From assembly GCA_900547255.1 (NCBI GenBank), contig URGC01000040.1:1-20387 (forward strand): a DNA stretch of 20,387 nt, in the 5' to 3' direction. Shown here piece after piece: positions 13,876 through 20,387 of the stretch (position 1 is the first letter of the stretch; each line of letters begins with the position of its first letter). Below the pieces are notes generated by a model that searched no databases, was not told the origin of the DNA, and worked only from the letters and a program-made list of their open reading frames with translations. The position numbers and the translations under genes are program-made. The DNA comes from an uncultured Eubacterium sp. (GTDB lineage: Bacteria; Bacillota; Clostridia; Lachnospirales; Lachnospiraceae).

Positions 13876-15711
13876 ATGAGCAGACTTACAATTGTTACAG
13901 AGGACAGAGCCCAGTTGACAATGGAATCATTGTACAAGGACTTAGAGCGCAGAATAACAGCCAGCCCACCGGGACTTTGTCCGGTAGACCTTACATGTTC
14001 ATTTATTAAAATGTGCCTTGCACAGTCATGCGGTAAATGTGTGCCTTGCCGTGTTGGATTGAATCAGCTTGCACAGCTTTTTGAGAAGGTGCTTAACGGT
14101 GACGGAACGATGGATATGATAGAGACAATCAGGCTCACTGCCGAGGGAATATATCTTTCAGCAGACTGTGCTATCGGTTACGAGGCGGCAGCAATGGCAC
14201 TTAAATGTGTTGATGGCTGTATGGATGACCTTGTTGCGCATGTTAAGCATAACAGATGTACATGTAACAGTAACCAGCCAGTGCCATGTGTTAATCTTTG
14301 TCCGGCAGGAGTTGATATACCGGGTTATATCGCCCTTGTCAAAGAGAAGAGATATGCAGATGCAGTGCGCCTTATAAGAAAAGATAACCCTATGCCGGTT
14401 GTATGTGCGCTTATATGTGAGCATCCATGTGAGAACAGATGTAAGAGAACTATGGTTGATGCCCCTGTTAATATAAGAGGACTTAAAAGAATGGCGGTTG
14501 ATCATTGCGGGGATGTTCCAATTCCGGAATGTGAGGCTCCAACAGGCAAGAAGGTAGCAGTCATCGGCGGCGGCCCGGGTGGACTCAGTGCAGCTTATTA
14601 TATGGCTCTTATGGGACATAAGGTAACTATATTTGAGCAGAGAAAACAGCTTGGTGGAATGTTAAGATACGGTATTCCTAATTACAGGCTTCCAAGAACA
14701 AGACTTGATGCAGATATCAATGCAATTCTTTCAGCCGGAATAGAGGTAAAGACAGAAATCAGCGTTGGTAAAGATATATCAATGGTTGATATTAAAAATG
14801 AATATGATGCAATATACATTTCTATCGGAGCACATACTGATAAAAAAGTCGGTATTGAAGGCGAGGATGATGCCAAGCAGGTAATATCAGCAGTTGAGAT
14901 GCTTCGTGCAATCGGTGATGATGATATGCCGGATTACACAGGACTCAGAGTGGCAGTTATCGGTGGCGGTAATGTTGCTATGGACGTTGCAAGGTCAGCG
15001 GTAAGACTTGGCGCAAAGAAAGTGGATATTGTATACAGACGTAGAAAAGCTGATATGACAGCCATGAAAGCCGAGATTGAAGGTGCCGAGGCTGAAGGAT
15101 GCAGCGTTGTTGAGCTTAAAGCACCTGTGCGTATAGAGACAGACGAACAGCATAATGTCAAAGGATTATGGGTACAGCCACAGATGATAAGCAATATAAG
15201 GAATGGCAGACCATCTCCTAAACGTGCGGCAGTTGAGGAAGAGCTTATTGAATGTGACATGATTATTGTCGCAATCGGACAGGGTATAGAGTCAAAGCCT
15301 TTTGAAGAATTTGGAATGAAAGTCAAGAGAGGGGCAATTGACGCTTTAAATACAAGTGGAATCGAAGATTTACCGGGCATATTTGCCGGAGGTGACTGTG
15401 TAACAGGCCCGGCTACCGTAATCAGGGCAATTGCAGCAGGTAAGGTGGCAGCAGCGAATATAGATGAGTATCTTGGTTTCCATCATGAGATTAAATGTGA
15501 TGTTGAAATTTCAGAGGTGAGTGTAGATGACCGTGTTCCATGCGGAAGAGTTGAGCTTGCTGAGAGGAATGCCAACGAAAGAAAGAATGATTTTGAGCCG
15601 GTGGAGCTTGGAATGAGCTGCGAGGAGGCTTGTCAGGAAGCAGGAAGATGCTTGAGATGTGACCATTATGGATTTGGCGTGTTCAGAGGAGGCAGAGTAG
15701 AGAAATGGTAA
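13876..15711 (+). CDS. NuoF-tail/GltD-like iron-sulfur flavoprotein, hydrogenase partner
   Basis: A 611-residue soluble oxidoreductase with a mosaic architecture. Residues about 40-125 match the C-terminal 4Fe-4S domain of NuoF/HydB (SCGKCVPCR at 51-59; Cys52, 55, 58 and 98), but the NADH/FMN domain that normally precedes it is absent. Residues about 128-210 form the GltD/NfnB-type iron-sulfur domain (Cys138, 142, 177, 181, 185, 189). Next come the FAD Rossmann motif GGGPGG (231-236) and a second nucleotide-binding motif GGGNVAMD (363-370). YRRR at 387-390 hints at NADPH. A Cys-rich end (CEEAC, CLRC) follows. The stop overlaps hydA by 7 nt. It probably passes electrons between NAD(P)H and the hydrogenase. 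Whether it bifurcates cannot be told. Confidence 0.9.
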   Translation: MSRLTIVTEDRAQLTMESLYKDLERRITASPPGLCPVDLTCSFIKMCLAQSCGKCVPCRVGLNQLAQLFEKVLNGDGTMDMIETIRLTAEGIYLSADCAIGYEAAAMALKCVDGCMDDLVAHVKHNRCTCNSNQPVPCVNLCPAGVDIPGYIALVKEKRYADAVRLIRKDNPMPVVCALICEHPCENRCKRTMVDAPVNIRGLKRMAVDHCGDVPIPECEAPTGKKVAVIGGGPGGLSAAYYMALMGHKVTIFEQRKQLGGMLRYGIPNYRLPRTRLDADINAILSAGIEVKTEISVGKDISMVDIKNEYDAIYISIGAHTDKKVGIEGEDDAKQVISAVEMLRAIGDDDMPDYTGLRVAVIGGGNVAMDVARSAVRLGAKKVDIVYRRRKADMTAMKAEIEGAEAEGCSVVELKAPVRIETDEQHNVKGLWVQPQMISNIRNGRPSPKRAAVEEELIECDMIIVAIGQGIESKPFEEFGMKVKRGAIDALNTSGIEDLPGIFAGGDCVTGPATVIRAIAAGKVAAANIDEYLGFHHEIKCDVEISEVSVDDRVPCGRVELAERNANERKNDFEPVELGMSCEEACQEAGRCLRCDHYGFGVFRGGRVEKW

Positions 15712-17390
15712 ATTTAGTCATTAACGGCACGAATGTAAGTGTCGAAGAGGGAACTACAATTTTAGAGGCTGCCAGAACTGCCGGACATGAGATCCCTACG
15801 CTCTGTTATCTCAAAGAGATTAACGAGATAGGTGCGTGCAGAGTATGTGTTGTAGAGGTTGAGGGCGTTGACAGATGTGTAACAGCCTGCAATACAACTG
15901 TAAGAGAGGGAATGGTTGTGTACACACACAGCCGCAAGGTCAGAACAACAAGAAAGACTAATGTAAAGCTGATTTTATCACAGCATGATTACAGATGTGC
16001 ATCATGTATAAGAAGTGGTAACTGTACATTACAGACAGTAGCTAATGAATTGAATATTTCGGACATGCCTTATGATATCGGACCAGAGAAATCACGCATA
16101 GATAAATCATTTCCACTTATCAGGGAAAGCGATAAATGTATCAAATGCATGAGATGTGTGCAGATATGTGACAAGGTTCAGAGCCTTAATGTGTGGGATG
16201 TTGTCAACACTGGTGCGCGTACAACTGTTGATGTCTCTGACGGAAGAAAGCTAGGAGAGTCACAGTGTGCTTTGTGTGGACAGTGTGTGACACATTGCCC
16301 GGTCGGCGCATTGAGAGAGCGTGATGATGTAGGAAGGGCACTTGATGCAGTTGAGAATCCAGATATCATCACAGTAGTCCAGGTGGCTCCAGCAGTGAGA
16401 ACTGCATGGGGAGAAGGCTTTGGGCTTTCAAGGGAATTTGCTACAGCTAAGAGACTTGTGGCAGGACTTAGAAAGATTGGCTTTGATTATATATTTGACA
16501 CAACATTTTCAGCAGACCTTACTATTATGGAAGAGGGAAGCGAGTTCATACAGAGACTGCCAGAGATAAAGGAGTCAGGACTTCCAATGTTCACATCATG
16601 CTGTCCGGGCTGGGTTAGATTCATCAAGAGCCAGTATCCACAGCTTGCAGGAAGACTTTCTACAGCCAAATCGCCACAGCAGATGTTTGGCGCAATCACT
16701 AAGTCTTATTATGCTGATTTATTAGGCGTTGACCCATCTAAGATATTCTGTATATCAATCATGCCTTGTATGGCTAAGAAGGATGAGTGTACATGGGATG
16801 GCGGCAGTGATGTTGACGTTGTGTTGACAACAAGAGAGATTGAGAGACTTTTCCGCTCATACTATGTGAGAACACAGATACTTCAGGAAGAGGAATTTGA
16901 CTCTCCGCTTGGCACAGGAACTGGAGCTGGTGTCATATTTGGAACGACAGGCGGTGTTATGGAGGCTGCGCTTAGAAGTGCGCATTACCTTGTGACAGGT
17001 AAGAATCCAGAGGTTGATGCATTTAAGAGCGTCAGGGGAATGGATGGCTGGAAAGAGTCTGAATTTGATATAGATGGAACTAAGATAAAGGTGGCAGTGG
17101 CTAGTGGACTTGGCAATGCAAGAAGGCTTATCGATGCGATTCTTGCAGGCAGTGTCAGGTATGATTTTGTCGAGATAATGGCATGTCCGGGTGGATGTGT
17201 CAATGGCGGTGGACAGCCTATTCATGATGGCGTTGAGTTAAAGGCTGAGCGTGCGGCAGTTCTTTATAATCTTGATGAGAAGAATACAATAAGATATTCG
17301 CATGAAAATCCTGAGATTGTTAAATGTTATGAAGAATATCTCGAAAAACCATTGTCGCATAGAGCGCATGAATTGTTACATACAAATTAG
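15705..17390 (+). CDS. hydA: [FeFe] hydrogenase, group A, M3-type
   Basis: A 561-residue cytoplasmic hydrogenase making or using H2. Domains in order: plant-type 2Fe-2S (Cys34, 45, 48, 62); His-ligated 4Fe-4S (His94, Cys98, 101, 107); two 4Fe-4S clusters (CIKCMRCVQIC with Cys145, 148, 151, 155; CALCGQCVTHC with Cys188, 191, 194, 198); then the H-cluster domain with L1 TSCCPGW (297-303), L2 MPCMAKKDE (353-361) and L3 ACPGGCVNGGG (493-503). The proton-relay Cys299 and ligands Cys300, 355, 494 and 498 are intact, and the length resembles Clostridium pasteurianum CpI. It overlaps the flavoprotein gene by 7 nt, so the two are probably translated together as one complex. The maturases hydEFG are not in the window. 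Confidence 0.97.
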   Translation: MVNLVINGTNVSVEEGTTILEAARTAGHEIPTLCYLKEINEIGACRVCVVEVEGVDRCVTACNTTVREGMVVYTHSRKVRTTRKTNVKLILSQHDYRCASCIRSGNCTLQTVANELNISDMPYDIGPEKSRIDKSFPLIRESDKCIKCMRCVQICDKVQSLNVWDVVNTGARTTVDVSDGRKLGESQCALCGQCVTHCPVGALRERDDVGRALDAVENPDIITVVQVAPAVRTAWGEGFGLSREFATAKRLVAGLRKIGFDYIFDTTFSADLTIMEEGSEFIQRLPEIKESGLPMFTSCCPGWVRFIKSQYPQLAGRLSTAKSPQQMFGAITKSYYADLLGVDPSKIFCISIMPCMAKKDECTWDGGSDVDVVLTTREIERLFRSYYVRTQILQEEEFDSPLGTGTGAGVIFGTTGGVMEAALRSAHYLVTGKNPEVDAFKSVRGMDGWKESEFDIDGTKIKVAVASGLGNARRLIDAILAGSVRYDFVEIMACPGGCVNGGGQPIHDGVELKAERAAVLYNLDEKNTIRYSHENPEIVKCYEEYLEKPLSHRAHELLHTN

Positions 17391-17400
17391 TATAAGCATT

Positions 17401-17429
17401 TTGACCGAAGCGTGATAATGTGTTATAAT
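17401..17429 (+). promoter_or_regulatory. Strong sigma-A promoter for the small Cys protein and HD-GYP genes
   Basis: TTGACC (17401-17406), 17-bp spacer, TATAAT (17424-17429). It starts only 10 bp after the hydA stop. I see no terminator between, so hydA read-through is possible. Confidence 0.8.
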
Positions 17430-17472
17430 ATTAACATGATTTTATACGTGAAAAATTAGTGAGGTGTGATTG

Positions 17473-17658
17473 ATGTCTGATAACGGCGGTAGTTGTGAAT
17501 ATTGCAATAATCTTGTATATGATGAGGAGACAGAGGAGTATATCTGTGATGTCGATATGGACGAGGATGATTATGCCAGACTTTTATCTTCATCATATAA
17601 GAGCTGTCCGTACTACCAGAGTAATGACGAATATAAGATAGTGAGACATCAGATGTAA
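17473..17658 (+). CDS. Small four-cysteine protein, DUF6472-like
   Basis: A 61-residue acidic protein with cysteines at 8, 11, 25 and 45 in the pattern CxxC...C...CPYY, plus a conserved-looking end DEYKIVRHQM. It resembles the DUF6472 family found in Lachnospiraceae and relatives; this is recognition by eye. The four Cys could hold a zinc or iron-sulfur site. ATG 17473 is chosen because GAGG (17461-17464) lies 8 nt upstream; a TTG directly before it is less likely. The gene is first behind a strong promoter and 31 bp ahead of the REC-HD-GYP gene. No function is known to me. Confidence 0.8.
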   Translation: MSDNGGSCEYCNNLVYDEETEEYICDVDMDEDDYARLLSSSYKSCPYYQSNDEYKIVRHQM

Positions 17659-17689
17659 TATGGCCTTACATGGGGAAGGTGTTGAATGT

Positions 17690-18757
17690 ATGGACAAAAA
17701 ATCTATTCTAATGATTGATGACGTCAAGCTTAATCTTGTGACAGCAAGAGATGTACTGGAAGATGAGTATATATTATATGAGGCTTTGTCCGCAGAGGAA
17801 GGATTCAAGATATTGGAGGAACATATTCCGGATCTTATCCTGTTAGATTTAGTTATGCCACAGATGGACGGCTATGAGATGATAGAGATACTCAAAAGTA
17901 CGAGAAGATATATGGGTATTCCGGTTATTTTCCTAACAGCCCAGACGGCTGCTGAGAGCGAGGTCAAGGGACTGGAACTTGGAGCGGCGGATTTTATAAC
18001 TAAGCCATTTGAGCCTATAGTTATGAAGAGAAGAATTGAGACACAGATTGAGCTTGCAGAATACCAGCATTCTCTTGAACAGCTTGTTGAGGAGAAGGTT
18101 GAAGAGATTGAGAAGATGCAGGATGCCATGTCATCCGGATTTGCAGAGCTTGTAGAGTCAAGAGATGGCGTTACAGGCGGTCATGTCAAGAATACTGGTA
18201 TATATTTTGATGCATTTATAAGGGCACTTAAAGATGAACCAAGATATAAGAATGATATAACAGACGATTTTATCAAGAATACAGTGCGTTCAGCACCGCT
18301 TCATGATATTGGCAAGATAGGAATAGATGATTGTGTACTCAGAAAGAAAGGTGCACTTGACGGCGGTGAAAGAGAGTACATGGAGAAACATTCTATGCTT
18401 GGTGGACAGACGTTCCATAAGATAAGGAAGAAATTCCCTGAGAATGAATTCTTAAAGATTGCTGAAGAGATGGCTCTGTATCATCATGAAAGATGGGATG
18501 GGAGTGGTTATCCTACTGGAATAAAAGGTGAGGAGATACCGCTGTGTGCCCGTGTAATGAGTATTGTTGATACTTATGATGCATTGACATCAGAGAGACC
18601 TTATAAACCGCCATTCAGCCATGAAAAGTCTATGGCTATCATTGTTGAAGGAAGGGGAACACAGTTTGACCCAGACCTTGTAGATGAATTTGTCAAGTAT
18701 GGCGAGCTTATGAGAGACTGCCTTAAGAGGAAGGTTGAGTTGATAAGACAGATGTAG
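17690..18757 (+). CDS. Response regulator with HD-GYP domain (c-di-GMP phosphodiesterase type)
   Basis: A 355-residue two-domain protein. The N-terminal receiver domain has Asp10/Asp11, the phospho-acceptor Asp53 (LLDLVMPQMDG), Thr83 and Lys105 (ITKPF). A coiled, charged linker (about 122-150) leads to the HD-GYP domain: HD at 205-206 (LHDIGKIGI), the HHERWDGSGYP motif with GYP at 273-275, and DTYDALTSERPYK (294-306). All key residues are present, so it should be an active phosphodiesterase cleaving c-di-GMP when the receiver is phosphorylated. The frame is open to ATG 17660 without a ribosome binding site; GGGAAGG favours ATG 17690. No sensor kinase is adjacent, so the input signal is unknown. 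Confidence 0.93.
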   Translation: MDKKSILMIDDVKLNLVTARDVLEDEYILYEALSAEEGFKILEEHIPDLILLDLVMPQMDGYEMIEILKSTRRYMGIPVIFLTAQTAAESEVKGLELGAADFITKPFEPIVMKRRIETQIELAEYQHSLEQLVEEKVEEIEKMQDAMSSGFAELVESRDGVTGGHVKNTGIYFDAFIRALKDEPRYKNDITDDFIKNTVRSAPLHDIGKIGIDDCVLRKKGALDGGEREYMEKHSMLGGQTFHKIRKKFPENEFLKIAEEMALYHHERWDGSGYPTGIKGEEIPLCARVMSIVDTYDALTSERPYKPPFSHEKSMAIIVEGRGTQFDPDLVDEFVKYGELMRDCLKRKVELIRQM

Positions 18758-18762
18758 ATATG

Positions 18763-18794
18763 TGTTGGGGTCAAAATACCTTTTGACCCCAACA
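18763..18794. repeat. Perfect 14-bp-arm palindrome between the HD-GYP gene and luxS
   Basis: TGTTGGGGTCAAAA (18763-18776) and TTTTGACCCCAACA (18781-18794) are perfectly complementary around TACC. The right 23 bases recur at 3057-3079. No T tract follows, so it is a poor classical terminator despite its position 6 bp after a stop codon. It is probably a dispersed hairpin repeat that may stabilise or end transcripts. Confidence 0.75.
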
Positions 18795-18828
18795 TCATTA
18801 TAATTAATATATGAAAGGATGCTGCAAC

Positions 18829-19311
18829 ATGGAGAAGATTGCAAGTTTTACAGTTAATCATCTTAAACTGATACCGGGAGTATATGTATCAAGACAGGAT
18901 AAGATTGGACAGGAGACCATAACCACATTTGACCTTAGATTTACAACACCTAATCTTGAACCACCTATGGATAATCCGGGTATTCACAGTATTGAACACC
19001 TTGTGGCTACTTTCTTAAGAAATCATCCTACATGGAGTAATAAGACAATATATTTTGGACCAATGGGATGCAGAACAGGATTCTATGTTATATTTGCAGG
19101 TGATTTAAAGTCAGAGGATATACTTCCAGTGCTTAATGAGGCTGCGAAGTTTGTGCTTGATTATGAGGGAGAGATTCCGGGATATTCACCAAGAGACTGT
19201 GGTAATTATCTTGACAATAATCTTGCACTTGCCAAGATATACATGAAGAAGTTCAAGGAAGAAGTGCTTGATAATCCAACAGCAGAAAGGCTTAATTATC
19301 CAGAAGATTAA
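18829..19311 (+). CDS. luxS: S-ribosylhomocysteine lyase
   Basis: A 160-residue metalloenzyme that cleaves S-ribosylhomocysteine to homocysteine and DPD, the precursor of autoinducer-2, as part of the activated methyl cycle. The HSIEHL motif gives metal ligands His53 and His57 with catalytic Glu56. Cys81 in GCRTGFY is the general acid/base, and Cys124 in RDCGNY is the third metal ligand. ATG 18811 is in frame, but AAAGGA (18815-18820) lies 9 nt before ATG 18829, where LuxS homologues start. The mtn/pfs nucleosidase gene is not adjacent. It follows the HD-GYP gene, so c-di-GMP and AI-2 functions are neighbours, though the palindrome between them may separate transcripts. Confidence 0.97.
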   Translation: MEKIASFTVNHLKLIPGVYVSRQDKIGQETITTFDLRFTTPNLEPPMDNPGIHSIEHLVATFLRNHPTWSNKTIYFGPMGCRTGFYVIFAGDLKSEDILPVLNEAAKFVLDYEGEIPGYSPRDCGNYLDNNLALAKIYMKKFKEEVLDNPTAERLNYPED

Positions 19312-19323
19312 ACTTTTAACTGG

Positions 19324-19352
19324 TTGCAATAAGATATTACTTGTGATAAGAT
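19324..19352 (+). promoter_or_regulatory. Probable sigma-A promoter of thrS
   Basis: TTGCAA (19324-19329), 17-bp spacer, TAAGAT (19347-19352), preceded by an extended -10 TG. The leader would be about 65 nt, too short for a T-box. Confidence 0.55.
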
Positions 19353-19422
19353 TTAGATTGATTTTTAGGAATGTTTTATTAAGACGAGTTAGTAAACATT
19401 TATAATAAAGGAGAAAGTTACA

Positions 19423-20387
19423 ATGGTAGATTTTAAGGAAGATGAGAATTTAAGTACTCTTAACCATTCTTGTGCACATCTTATGGCACAGGCAGTTAAG
19501 CATCTGTATCCACAGGCTAAGTTCTGGGTTGGACCAGTTGTTTCAGAAGGTTTTTATTATGATATAGACCTTGGTGATGAGGTTGTTAATGACGAAGTTA
19601 TAGCAGCTATCGAGAAAGAGATGAAGAAGGTTGCTAAAGAAGGCAAGAAGATTATCAGAAGAGAAGTATCTAAGGAAGAAGCTCTTAAGATGTTCGCTGA
19701 TGATGAGTATAAGCTTGACCTTATCTCTAATCTTGAGGATGGCAGCATAACAGTATATGACCAGGGCGATTTCACAGACCTTTGTCGTGGACCACACGTT
19801 GATAATGTTAAGTTATGCCGTAACTTTAAGCTTATCAAACATTCAGGTGTATATTGGAAGGGCGATGCTAACAATCGTGTACTTCAGAGAATATATGGTG
19901 TATGTTTCCCAACAGCAGAGGAGTTAGAGGATCATCTCCGTCTCCTTGAGGAAGCTAAGGAGCGTGACCACAGAAAGATTGGTAAGGATATGCAGCTTTT
20001 CATGGTTGATGACCTTATCGGACGTGGACTTCCTATGTTCCTTCCTAAGGGATATACAGTATGGCAGGAGCTTGAGAATTACATCAAGGAGAAGGAAAGA
20101 AAGCTTGGTTACCTTCATGTTATGACACCTTGTGTAGGTACAGTTAATCTTTATAAGACATCAGGTCACTGGGATCACTACAAGGAGAATATGTTCCCAG
20201 CTATGGAAGTTGAGGGAGAGTCATTCGTATTAAGACCTATGAACTGTCCTCATCATATGATGATATATGCTAACAGAATGCATTCATATAAGGATCTTCC
20301 AATCAGAATCGGTGAGATTGCACATGATTTCAGATTTGAAGCAAGTGGAACATTAAAGGGTATTGAAAGAGGAAGACATTTCTGCCA
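19423..20387 (+). CDS. thrS: Threonyl-tRNA synthetase lacking a TGS domain (3' truncated by window)
   Basis: The first 321 codons of an open frame that runs off the window, with an AAAGGAGAAAG site before the ATG. The enzyme charges tRNA-Thr. The editing domain begins almost at once: HSCAH with His15 and His19, and CRGPH with Cys121 and His125, the four residues of the known editing site. Then come the YWKGDANN and RDHRKIGK linker and the class II catalytic core with the zinc ligand Cys275 in MNCPHHM and motif 2 RFEASGTLKGIERGR. The roughly 60-residue TGS domain found in E. coli and B. subtilis ThrRS is absent. The upstream sequence is non-coding with a promoter, so this is not a frameshift. 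Domain loss is the notable feature. Confidence 0.95.
   Translation, partial: MVDFKEDENLSTLNHSCAHLMAQAVKHLYPQAKFWVGPVVSEGFYYDIDLGDEVVNDEVIAAIEKEMKKVAKEGKKIIRREVSKEEALKMFADDEYKLDLISNLEDGSITVYDQGDFTDLCRGPHVDNVKLCRNFKLIKHSGVYWKGDANNRVLQRIYGVCFPTAEELEDHLRLLEEAKERDHRKIGKDMQLFMVDDLIGRGLPMFLPKGYTVWQELENYIKEKERKLGYLHVMTPCVGTVNLYKTSGHWDHYKENMFPAMEVEGESFVLRPMNCPHHMMIYANRMHSYKDLPIRIGEIAHDFRFEASGTLKGIERGRHFC

Noticed and set aside
14158..14619. Long minus-strand open frames inside the flavoprotein and hydrogenase genes
   Set aside because: They are antisense to genes with complete cofactor motifs and show no ribosome binding site or recognisable family.
18783..18810. TTGACC-16-TAATAT as a luxS promoter in the palindrome
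   Set aside because: Transcription would begin only about 12 nt before the luxS ATG, inside the ribosome binding site.
19312..19422. T-box leader before thrS
   Set aside because: The gap is only 111 bp, with no T-box bulge sequence or terminator/antiterminator pair.
1..20387. CRISPR array, tRNA or rRNA genes, transposase or phage genes
   Set aside because: No regularly spaced repeats, cloverleaf or rRNA-like sequence, and no recombinase-like protein was found on either strand.

Overview
The window looks like chromosome of a low-GC, anaerobic, saccharolytic Firmicute, most likely a Lachnospiraceae (Lachnospira/[Eubacterium] eligens-like). This rests on AT-rich codon use, strong GGAGG ribosome binding sites, a lipoprotein-type TRAP binding protein, an [FeFe] hydrogenase with its own flavin partner, LuxS and a small DUF6472-like Cys protein. 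The genus is an inference. No rRNA, tRNA, CRISPR array, transposase or phage gene was seen.

Layout: (1) 1-3446, plus strand: the tail of a membrane protein, a structured leader, two tandem neurotransmitter:sodium-symporter-family transporters and thioredoxin. (2) 3447-3839: a non-coding convergent gap with a long terminator and other hairpins. (3) 3840-5644, minus strand: a MarR regulator and MATE exporter with overlapping reading frames. They are divergent from xpt (5891-6502), and the two promoters share an inverted repeat and lie next to two copies of a 17-bp direct repeat. (4) 6570-12492: a GntR/FCD regulator divergent from an operon of cyclase-family hydrolase, PanE-like reductase, YhcH/YiaL-like protein and the TRAP transporter dctP-dctQ-dctM. 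The operon promoter is covered by four phased GTATAC-like boxes, which resemble the GTATAC-centred operators of UxuR/ExuR-type hexuronate regulators. (5) 12531-12867: a GC-rich, roughly 337-nt imperfect palindrome whose core arms are 79 bp and perfectly complementary. This is the most unusual object in the window. (6) 12901-17390: a new promoter, then an SDR resembling the fructuronate/mannonate oxidoreductase type, a NuoF-tail/GltD-like flavoprotein, and an M3-type [FeFe] hydrogenase. (7) 17401-19311: a strong promoter, a 61-aa Cys protein, a REC-HD-GYP c-di-GMP phosphodiesterase-type regulator, a perfect palindrome and luxS. (8) 19324 to the end: a promoter and the first 321 codons of a threonyl-tRNA synthetase that lacks the usual N-terminal TGS domain.

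Working model (inference): regions 4-6 take up an acidic sugar (hexuronate or aldonate-like) through a TRAP transporter under GntR control and reduce it with an SDR. The adjoining hydrogenase module may vent or balance NAD(P)H from that metabolism. The cyclase and PanE-like genes are not part of the textbook uronate pathway, so the exact substrate is open. The giant hairpin separates the uptake genes from the SDR-hydrogenase unit and may decouple their expression, or it may be a MITE-like insertion.
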